Assembly: GCA_003644265.1 (NCBI GenBank)
Contig: QNBX01000179.1
Span: 1 to 8,349 of the forward strand
Source of the DNA: Planctomycetota bacterium
GTDB lineage: Bacteria; Planctomycetota; B15-G4
Length of the DNA: 8,349 nucleotides
Direction: 5' to 3'
Below, piece by piece: positions 1 through 5,540 of this stretch; within the stretch, counting starts at the first letter, position 1, and each line of letters starts with the position of its first letter. The notes beneath the pieces are model-generated. The model saw only the letters and a program-made list of their open reading frames with translations, made no database searches and was not told where the DNA came from. A program made the position numbers and the translations under genes.

Positions 1-195
1 CCCTTGTAGGGACCAATAGCGCTGTTCATTTCAACTCTGAATCCGCGGTTTACCTGTGCTCGGCCCTGGTCGTCGATCCATGGAACGCGGAAGGTGATGA
101 TGCGTTCCGGCTCAACGAGTCTTTCGATAATACGGCTTTCACGATAATGCGGGTGACGGTCAACAACCTCTACCAGGGAGTCCAGGATTTCCTCG
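1..195 (-). other. gdhA: Glutamate dehydrogenase (NADP-type) N-terminal segment of different composition; probable chimeric or fusion junction near 171-195
   Basis: The minus-strand residues encoded here match the conserved N-terminal part of hexameric bacterial glutamate dehydrogenase (reductive amination of 2-oxoglutarate, cytoplasmic). E. coli GdhA has the same ordered landmarks: HP.YR, then ERLVEPER, FRV.W.DD, QVNR and SAIGPYKGG. The segment stops at the K of SAIGPYK because the window ends, so the catalytic core is not visible. GC content falls to about 54% over the first 170 bases, against roughly 70% or more beyond. Codons rare in the rest of the window appear (GTA, GTT, AGA, ATT, CGT). 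The change begins at the GTA codon at 173-171. The usual first ~30 residues of the dehydrogenase are missing and the HEAT protein takes their place. Identity of the segment is strong; whether the join exists in a living genome is unknown. Confidence 0.85.
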
Positions 196-899
196 GCGGC
201 CCGCTCGCGCAGCCGCAGGGCCTCGGCGGAGTCGCTGCCCTGTGCGGCATCGGGCCGCTGGACGGCGATGCTGCCCAGGGCGCCCAGGACCAGCAGGCGC
301 TCATCGGCCGACTGTCCCTTGAGACAGGCCTCCAGCAGCTCGACGGCGGCCGGGTCGCCCATGGTGGCCAGGGCCTGCAGAGCCCCCCTGCGCAGGGCCG
401 AAGCGCCCGTTTCGAGGGCTTCGGTGGCGTAGTGGGTCAGGGCCGGGTCGCGCTTGTGGGCCAGCACCAGCAGCAGGTGCTGCTTGGTCAGATCGGCCTC
501 TTCGGTGCTGGCCGCGCTGGCGGTCAGGCTGTCGTAGAGGCTGGCCAGCTCAGCGGTCTGCACGTCCGCCAGGTCGAGGCTGCCCCTGCGCAGACCGTCG
601 CTCAGGGAGTAGAGCACCTGCCAGCGACCGTGGGGCCCGGCCTGACGCAGATCCGCCAGCAACTGGCCGGCGTCATCGGGCGCGGCCCCCGCCAGGGCGC
701 GCAGCACCAGGTACACCGCCGTGAGCGTGGCCACCAGGATGGCCGGGAACACGAAGAACTGCGGCAGGGCCGACAAGAACGAGCCCGGAGCGGCCGCCGG
801 CTCCTCGTCGAAGGCGCCCTGCTCCCCGTCCGGCGCAGCTCCCGCGAGCGTCGGCGGCTTGGCCTCGGACGGCTCGAAGATGGGCTGTGTCTGGTCCAC
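1..899 (-). CDS. Membrane-anchored HEAT-repeat protein, fused in frame to a glutamate dehydrogenase N-terminal segment (partial, runs off left edge)
   Basis: The frame opens at a GTG (899-897) and stays open for 299 codons to the window edge. The only in-frame ATGs lie far inside the gene. An in-frame TAG lies about 110 bases upstream, so a TTG at about 960 could also be used; GTG has only a weak purine-rich stretch ahead of it. Residues 1-40 are acidic and Pro/Ala-rich. Residues ~47-70 (QFFVFPAILVATLTAVYLVL) form one membrane helix. Residues ~74-225 are helical, with HEAT-like units such as SALRRGALQALATMGDPAAV, after a GRWQVLYSLSDGL segment that I associate with HEAT proteins encoded beside ABC transporters. 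From about residue 236 the chain changes to the family-typical NADP-glutamate dehydrogenase N-terminal region (IERLVEPERIITFRVPW, then VNRGF and SAIGPYK). No stop or frameshift separates the two parts. The HEAT part is probably a scaffold at the inner membrane. The fusion may be an assembly chimera. Confidence 0.75.
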   Translation of the reverse strand, partial: MDQTQPIFEPSEAKPPTLAGAAPDGEQGAFDEEPAAAPGSFLSALPQFFVFPAILVATLTAVYLVLRALAGAAPDDAGQLLADLRQAGPHGRWQVLYSLSDGLRRGSLDLADVQTAELASLYDSLTASAASTEEADLTKQHLLLVLAHKRDPALTHYATEALETGASALRRGALQALATMGDPAAVELLEACLKGQSADERLLVLGALGSIAVQRPDAAQGSDSAEALRLRERAAEEILDSLVEVVDRHPHYRESRIIERLVEPERIITFRVPWIDDQGRAQVNRGFRVEMNSAIGPYK

Positions 900-1017
900 G
901 GGCGGTCCGGTTCCAACGGTTTTCGGGCTGGGTGCAGAATCGCGGCGATCGTAGAACAACCGGCCGGGAGCGCGCCAGCACCTGATGCGGCCGCGACAGT
1001 GCTAACCTGCGCGGCCC
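900..1017. promoter_or_regulatory. Divergent intergenic region
   Basis: These 118 bases separate the divergent GTG (899) and ATG (1018) starts, so promoters for both directions should lie here or inside the genes. For the plus strand an extended -10-like TGCTAACCT is visible at 1000-1008. For the minus strand no convincing -35/-10 pair was found; TACGAT near 945-950 is the only -10-like hexamer and has no matching -35. No clear operator palindrome or riboswitch was seen. Confidence 0.5.
1000..1008 (+). promoter_or_regulatory. Putative extended -10 element of the ABC/PDZ/FG-GAP operon (possibly leaderless)
   Basis: TGCTAACCT fits the extended -10 pattern TGnTAnnnT. Its end lies 9 bases before the ATG at 1018. 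No Shine-Dalgarno sequence is visible in the short GC-rich stretch between them. That arrangement fits a transcript starting at or very near the ATG. The best -35 candidate, CCTGAT at 981-986, is poor. The call is inference from motif and spacing only. Confidence 0.35.
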
Positions 1018-2043
1018 ATGCACGCCCTGGCCATCGATGGACTGCGGAAGCGCTTTGGCCGCTCGGTGGCGGTGGAGGACGTGTCGCTGCGCGTCGAAAC
1101 GGGCCAGATCCACGGCCTGCTGGGGCCCAACGGCTCGGGCAAGACCACCACCCTGCGCTGCGCCCTGGGGCTGCTGCGGCCCGACGCCGGCAGCATCAGC
1201 GTGCTGGGCCTGCCGCCGGACGCCATCCACCGCACGGCCGGGCGCGTGGCGGTGGTCTTCGACCGGCCGCAGCTGCTGCCCAACCTGGACGCCCTGGCCA
1301 ATCTGGCCTGGGCCCGGCGCCTGCTGGGCCACTCCGGCGGCCGCAGCGCCCACGAGGCGCTGGAACTGGTGGGCATCCCGCACCTGGCGCGCCACAAGGC
1401 CGGCAACATGTCCCTGGGCCAGAGCCGGCGCCTCTCCATCGCCCGCGCCCTGCTGGGCCGGCCCGAACTGCTGGTGCTGGACGAGCCCCTCTCGGGCCTG
1501 GATGCCGTGGGCGTGCGCTCCCTGTTGCAGCTCTTCATCAGCCTGCGCGAGGCCGGCCACACCCTGCTGCTCTCCAGCCACCGCCTGCACGAGCTGGAGC
1601 GGGTGGTCGACCGCATCACCGTGATCCTCGCGGGACGCGTGGTGCGGCAGGGCGCCCTGAGCGACGTGCTCAGCGGCCCGGGCCAGCGCCTGGTGCTGCG
1701 CACACCGCAGCGCGAGCGCGCCGTGGCGCTGCTGGGCGGGCTACCCGCTGCCCAGATCCATCGGGACGGGGTCGAGCAGGACCTGCTGCACGTGGAGGGC
1801 CTCGACGACGCCGCCAACGTCGTGGCCCGGGTGCTGGTGGAGGGCGGCTGCCCGCTCACCGCCGTGCACCCCGAGCGGCGCACCCTGGCCGCCGTGTTCG
1901 ACGACCTGGTGGACGCCGCGGCCGATCAGGGCGCGAGCGCGGCAGGCTCGGCCCCCACAGCGCCGCCCACTGCCGGCCCCCCCGCCGGCCCGCCCGCCGG
2001 TGCCTCGGCCGCCTCGGGCCCCTCCGCGGGAGACCCGGGGTGA
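1018..2043 (+). CDS. ABC transporter ATP-binding protein (ABC-2 / CcmA-like exporter ATPase)
   Basis: This 341-residue ATPase probably powers the permease encoded immediately downstream, at the inner membrane. Visible motifs in order: Walker A GPNGSGKT (36-43), signature NMSLGQSRR (130-138, a variant of LSGGQ), Walker B LLVLDEP (151-157), D-loop SGLD (159-162) and switch His188 in SSHRLHELE. The Q-loop region reads VVFDRPQLLPNLD, with Asp82 near where Gln is usual; related export ATPases such as the BcrA type also lack Gln there. Residues ~205-300 form the C-terminal extension typical of CcmA-like export ATPases. Residues ~304-341 are a low-complexity Ala/Pro/Gly tail that is unlikely to be catalytic. 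ATG at 1018 is chosen because the nucleotide-binding domain begins at once. The stop codon overlaps the permease start by 4 bases (GTGA), suggesting translational coupling. The ATPase assignment is secure; the substrate is unknown. Confidence 0.93.
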   Translation: MHALAIDGLRKRFGRSVAVEDVSLRVETGQIHGLLGPNGSGKTTTLRCALGLLRPDAGSISVLGLPPDAIHRTAGRVAVVFDRPQLLPNLDALANLAWARRLLGHSGGRSAHEALELVGIPHLARHKAGNMSLGQSRRLSIARALLGRPELLVLDEPLSGLDAVGVRSLLQLFISLREAGHTLLLSSHRLHELERVVDRITVILAGRVVRQGALSDVLSGPGQRLVLRTPQRERAVALLGGLPAAQIHRDGVEQDLLHVEGLDDAANVVARVLVEGGCPLTAVHPERRTLAAVFDDLVDAAADQGASAAGSAPTAPPTAGPPAGPPAGASAASGPSAGDPG

Positions 2044-2909
2044 GGGGCTCGCTGCGCGTCTTCCGCGCCGAGGGCGCCCGGCTGCTCCAGGCGCGGCTGC
2101 TGTTCGTGGCCGCCGCGGGCGTGGCGGGCGTGTCGGTCCTGCGCGTCTGGGGCGAGCGCGTCAGCCTGGCCGCCGCCCGCAACGCCGCGGTGCAGCGCGC
2201 CCTGTCCCGCGGCGCCGAGGCGCCCCCGGACGCCGGCCCCTCCAACGCCTGGTCGCCCTGGATCGAGGGCTGGTCGGCCGGCCTGACCCTGGGCACCCTG
2301 CTCATGCTGGTGCTGGCCTCGCGCAGCCTGGCGGGCGATCGCGAGGCGGGCCTGCTGCCCCTGGCCACCACGCGCAGCGTCTCGCGCGGCGGGCTGGTGC
2401 TGGGTCGGGCCCTGCTGGGCGTGCCGCTGGTGCTGGGCCTGCTGCTGATCACCGGCCTGGCCTCGTGGATCGCCGCCAACGCGTGGTTCCAGTTTGGGCC
2501 GCTGGTCGAGCACGGCTACCAGATCCTCTCGGCCGACGAGCTGTCCTACGAGACCAGCCGCGCTGCGCTGGCCAGCGTGGGGCCGCTGCTGGGGCTGTGG
2601 GCCTTTGGCCTCGCGGTCTCGTCGTTCACGACCTCCTCGGCCGTGGCCGTGGGCCTGACGCTCACCGGATTCCTGGGCTTCGACCTGTTCAAGCAGGTGC
2701 TGGGCGACGGTCAGCGCTGGGTCTTCGCCAGCTTCGCGCCGTCCCTGGTGGACAGCTCGGCCATGGAGGAGCTGACCCAGGTGGCGCGTGGCTTGTCTGA
2801 CGCAGGCTTCACACAGCGGCTCTGGGCCATGAACATGATCCTGCCCTGGCCCCAGGCGGCGCTGCTGCTGGCGCTGGCCTGGGTCGTCACCGCCCGGCGC
2901 TCGCTCTGA
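2040..2909 (+). CDS. ABC-2 type transporter permease
   Basis: This 289-residue integral membrane protein is the likely partner of the upstream ATPase. The start is a GTG (2040-2042) overlapping the ATPase stop, with GGGAGA at 2028-2033 as ribosome binding site 6 bases upstream. Hydrophobic segments lie at about residues 18-35, 79-97, 120-146, 178-197, 198-216 and 268-285, so about six membrane helices. The loop SLAGDREAGLLPLATTRSVS (96-115) matches the cytoplasmic 'GEREXGTLELLLATPVSR' motif after the second helix in ABC-2 permeases such as NosY/GldF types, where it contacts the ATPase. The region between helices 1 and 2 (~36-78) is a short, probably external, loop. No second permease gene is present, so a homodimer is the simple model. 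Family assignment is good; the exported substrate cannot be deduced. Confidence 0.88.
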   Translation: MRGSLRVFRAEGARLLQARLLFVAAAGVAGVSVLRVWGERVSLAAARNAAVQRALSRGAEAPPDAGPSNAWSPWIEGWSAGLTLGTLLMLVLASRSLAGDREAGLLPLATTRSVSRGGLVLGRALLGVPLVLGLLLITGLASWIAANAWFQFGPLVEHGYQILSADELSYETSRAALASVGPLLGLWAFGLAVSSFTTSSAVAVGLTLTGFLGFDLFKQVLGDGQRWVFASFAPSLVDSSAMEELTQVARGLSDAGFTQRLWAMNMILPWPQAALLLALAWVVTARRSL

Positions 2910-2922
2910 GCCCCGGCCGCTG

Positions 2923-2928
2923 AAGGAG
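2923..2928 (+). promoter_or_regulatory. Ribosome binding site that decides the PDZ lipoprotein start
   Basis: AAGGAG lies 6 bases before the ATG at 2935 and is the clearest Shine-Dalgarno sequence in the operon. It favours ATG 2935 over the TTG directly before it (2932). The 25-base gap here is the only non-overlapping junction in the five-gene run. Confidence 0.7.
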
Positions 2929-2934
2929 CCGTTG

Positions 2935-3870
2935 ATGAGTGCCCGCCGCCGCCTCGCGCGTGCCGTTTCAGTGAGCGCCTGCCTCGCCGCCCTGGCGCTG
3001 ACGGCCTGCAGCACGGCCCCCATCGCGCCCCTGCCGCCACCGCTGCCTGAGCTGCTGGCCTGGAGCGTGCCCCCGGCGTCCGGCGCCTTCCTCGGCATCG
3101 ACGGTGAGGTCAACAGCGGCGACACCCTGGACGCGCTCACGTTTGAGCCCGGCGTGCGCGTGGTGCGCGTGTTGCCACACTCGCCCGCGGCCCAGGCGGG
3201 CATCCTCGGCGGCGACGTGGTGCTGGAGTTCGACGGCGCCGAGGTCGACGACCCCGAGGCGCTCACGGCACGGACCCAACGCGCGGGCCCGGGCGCCGAG
3301 GTGCTGCTGGCCATGCGCCGCGGCGACAGCGTGTACGACGTGCGCCTGACCCTCGCCGGCACCAACGCGCCGGCCGCCGCGCCCGATCCGCGCTACCGCC
3401 TGGACCCCACCCGTACCCGCGCGGGCTGGGCCACCGTGCCCGACGGCGTGCGCCTGGTGACGACCGCCCCCGACGGCCCGCTGGTCCAGGCCGGCCTGGA
3501 GCCGGGCGACGTGATCCTGGCCCTCGACGGCGCGCCCGTGGTGTCCGCCCGCGAGCTGATCCGCAAGCTGCAGGCGCGCCCGCCCGGCACGCGCGTCGAG
3601 CTGAGCGTACGCCACGCCGACGGCGGCGAGTCCAGCCAGCGCGTGAGCCTGCACCAGATGCCCACGCGCCTGACCGAGCTGGGCCTGCCGATCCTGTTCA
3701 ACTGGAAGGCCGCCTCCGACGGCAGCAGCTCGTCCTTCTCGCTGATCGACATCTTCATCTTCGAGCTGTTCCAGTACGCGCGCGACGGCTCCGAGCAGCG
3801 CTGGGTGCTGTTCGAGCTGTTCGGTTGGGACCTGATCCCCTTCGCCGTCGGCGTGGGCGAGCTCGAGTGA
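2935..3870 (+). CDS. Lipoprotein with two PDZ domains
   Basis: The 311-residue product begins with a basic n-region (MSARRRLARA), a hydrophobic stretch and the lipobox LTAC, giving a lipidated Cys25 followed by Ser. By the E. coli Lol rule this would favour the outer membrane; that is inference for this organism. PDZ domain 1 covers about 53-140 (core VRVLPHSPAAQAGILGGDVV) and PDZ domain 2 about 165-240 (core APDGPLVQAGLEPGDVILAL). Both keep the 'SPAAxAGLxxGDxIxxxDG' pattern of HtrA-type PDZ modules, but no protease domain is attached. Residues ~250-311 form an aromatic-rich segment (IDIFIFELFQYARDG, then QRWVLFELFGWDLIPF) that I do not recognise. PDZ domains usually bind C-terminal peptides, so a role as an envelope adaptor or tether is likely. 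The stop and the next start overlap as TGATG. A soluble periplasmic location is unlikely given the lipobox. Confidence 0.88.
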   Translation: MSARRRLARAVSVSACLAALALTACSTAPIAPLPPPLPELLAWSVPPASGAFLGIDGEVNSGDTLDALTFEPGVRVVRVLPHSPAAQAGILGGDVVLEFDGAEVDDPEALTARTQRAGPGAEVLLAMRRGDSVYDVRLTLAGTNAPAAAPDPRYRLDPTRTRAGWATVPDGVRLVTTAPDGPLVQAGLEPGDVILALDGAPVVSARELIRKLQARPPGTRVELSVRHADGGESSQRVSLHQMPTRLTELGLPILFNWKAASDGSSSSFSLIDIFIFELFQYARDGSEQRWVLFELFGWDLIPFAVGVGELE

Positions 3871-5540
3871 TGGCCGCTCCCGCGCTGCTGTTGCTCCTGG
3901 CCCTGGCGCTGTCGTCCACGCTCGCAGCGGTCGATCCCGTGGGCGAGGTACCCAGCGCCCCCACCGCGGCCGCAGCTGCCGCAGCGCTCAGTGCGCCCCC
4001 TGCTGTCGGGCCGTCCTTCCGCAAGAGCGAGGTGGTGCACATCGACGCCGGGCTCACGCTGCAGGGCGAGGTGCTCGACGTGGGCATCGGCGACGTGGAC
4101 GGCGTGCCCGGCAACGAGCTGTCGGTGGCCGTCTACGACCGCAGCCTGCGCCGGCGCGAGCTGCGCGTGTACGGCCTGCCCGCCGGCGGCGGACGCACGC
4201 CGGAGCCCGTGCTGACCGTGCCCATCAAGAGCGACGTGCTGGCCTGGTGCTGGGCCGAGGTGCGCGACGAACCCGGCAAGGAGCTGGTGCTGCTCACGCG
4301 CTCGGGCGCCTGGGCCTATGCCCCGGGCGGCGAGGGCTACCGCGACATCCTGCGCCTGGTGCGGCAAGACCTGCTGTACGACGTGGCCGACCCCGGCGAG
4401 CTGCCGCGCTGGCCCTACGTGCTGCCGGACGCCGACGGCGACGCGCTGCTGCTGCCCGGCATCGACGGCTTCGCCATCTGGGGCCCCGGCGGCGAGGACG
4501 GCGCGTACGTCAGCGGCCCGCTGTTCGAGGAGCAGCGCGTGACGGACCTGCGCAGCTTCAGGGGCGAGGGCGGCAGCGTGGTGCTGGCCAGCGGCGGCAT
4601 CCAGCTCACGGGCAACTTCCACCAGGGGCTGGCCGAGAGCAGGATCGCCATGCCCGAGCCGCACCTGGTGTCGGCCAGCGCGCGCATCGACGCGCCGGCG
4701 CTGCTGGACGTGGACGGCGACGGGCGCCTGGACGTCCTGCGCTGGCGCGACGGTCAGCTCGAGCTGCACCTGGCCGGGCCCGAGGGCATCTCCATCGAAC
4801 CCACGCGCCGGGAGCGCTGGGCAGAACAGCTCACCGAGGGCAGCGGGCGTCTGCACGCCACGCTGCGCGACCTGGACGGCGACGGCGACCTGGACGTGCT
4901 GGCCAACCTGCGCTCCGAGCGCGGCGGCGTGATGGAGACCAACCGCACCATCACGCTGTTCGTGCTGATCAACGACGGCGACGCGCTGCTGCCCGAGCAG
5001 CCCCGACAGCTGTTCAAGTTCGAGGCCGCGGCGCTGCTGTCCGACGTGGCCGACGTCAACGGCGACGGCCTGCCCGACCTGGTGGTAACCAAGCTCTTGG
5101 GACCCAGCGTGCTGGAGCTCACCTCTCCCGAGGGCCTCAAGCTGACCCGCAGCGCGGTGGTGTTCTTCGGCCACGGCGACGGTCGCTTCGACAAGCGCCC
5201 GTCCATCGAGCTGGAGAAGACCTACGGCATCACCAGCCTGGACGGCGCCATCACCGAGCGCGCGCTGCGGCTCGACCTGGACGGCGACGGCATCGCCGAC
5301 CTGGTGGACACCGACCTGCGCGGCAACACCGTGGTGCACCGCACGCGCCTCGAGTCGAGCTTCTTCGGCGGCGACACCTGGGAGATCGAGCCGACGCCGT
5401 GGCGCCGCTTCGAGGGCCAGGCGGACATGCAGGCCACCGAGGTGCTGGACGTCAACGGCGACGGCCTGGGCGACGTGCTCAGCCACCGCGGCGGGCGCCT
5501 GACGCTGCTGCTCTCACACCGTGTTGGAGTCGGACGATGA
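3870..5540 (+). CDS. Secreted FG-GAP/VCBS repeat beta-propeller protein (first of a pair)
   Basis: The 556-residue product starts with a hydrophobic export signal (MAAPALLLLLALALSSTLAA) followed by an Ala/Pro-rich linker to ~48. Acidic Dx(D/N)xDG loops lie at 280-288 (DVDGDGRLD), 334-342 (DLDGDGDLD), 395-403 (DVNGDGLPD), 469-477 (DLDGDGIAD) and 527-535 (DVNGDGLGD). Degenerate copies lie at about 75-83 and 187-197. Seven spaced loops fit an integrin-alpha-like beta-propeller, with a calcium-type loop between strands of each blade. No catalytic domain is visible, so binding or structural work outside the inner membrane is most likely. ATG 3870 overlaps the lipoprotein stop by one base. It lacks basic residues in the signal n-region; an in-frame TTG at 3825 would add an Arg-rich lead (LRRRRGRARV), but it would overlap the upstream gene by 46 bases. 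The 4-base overlap with the next gene points to coupled translation. Confidence 0.87.
   Translation: MAAPALLLLLALALSSTLAAVDPVGEVPSAPTAAAAAAALSAPPAVGPSFRKSEVVHIDAGLTLQGEVLDVGIGDVDGVPGNELSVAVYDRSLRRRELRVYGLPAGGGRTPEPVLTVPIKSDVLAWCWAEVRDEPGKELVLLTRSGAWAYAPGGEGYRDILRLVRQDLLYDVADPGELPRWPYVLPDADGDALLLPGIDGFAIWGPGGEDGAYVSGPLFEEQRVTDLRSFRGEGGSVVLASGGIQLTGNFHQGLAESRIAMPEPHLVSASARIDAPALLDVDGDGRLDVLRWRDGQLELHLAGPEGISIEPTRRERWAEQLTEGSGRLHATLRDLDGDGDLDVLANLRSERGGVMETNRTITLFVLINDGDALLPEQPRQLFKFEAAALLSDVADVNGDGLPDLVVTKLLGPSVLELTSPEGLKLTRSAVVFFGHGDGRFDKRPSIELEKTYGITSLDGAITERALRLDLDGDGIADLVDTDLRGNTVVHRTRLESSFFGGDTWEIEPTPWRRFEGQADMQATEVLDVNGDGLGDVLSHRGGRLTLLLSHRVGVGR

Noticed and set aside
147..2039. Very long plus-strand open frame leading into the permease
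   Set aside because: Up to 2039 it reads opposite the HEAT gene and out of frame through the ABC ATPase, giving Arg/Gly/Pro/Ala-rich protein. Only the part from GTG 2040 is real.
1926..3365. 479-codon minus-strand frame over the permease and PDZ gene
   Set aside because: No domain, Gln/Gly/Ala/Arg-rich, antisense to recognisable permease and PDZ sequences.
3393..5486. A 697-codon open frame on the minus strand across the lipoprotein and first propeller genes
   Set aside because: Its protein is a low-complexity Gln/His/Ala/Val string with no domain. The plus strand here carries PDZ and FG-GAP motifs with strong third-position GC bias, so this is a GC-rich shadow frame.
4247..5536. Plus-strand open frame ahead of the second propeller
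   Set aside because: It is an Arg/Ala/Gly-rich out-of-frame reading of the first propeller; the ATG at 5537 overlaps that gene's stop and begins the real protein.
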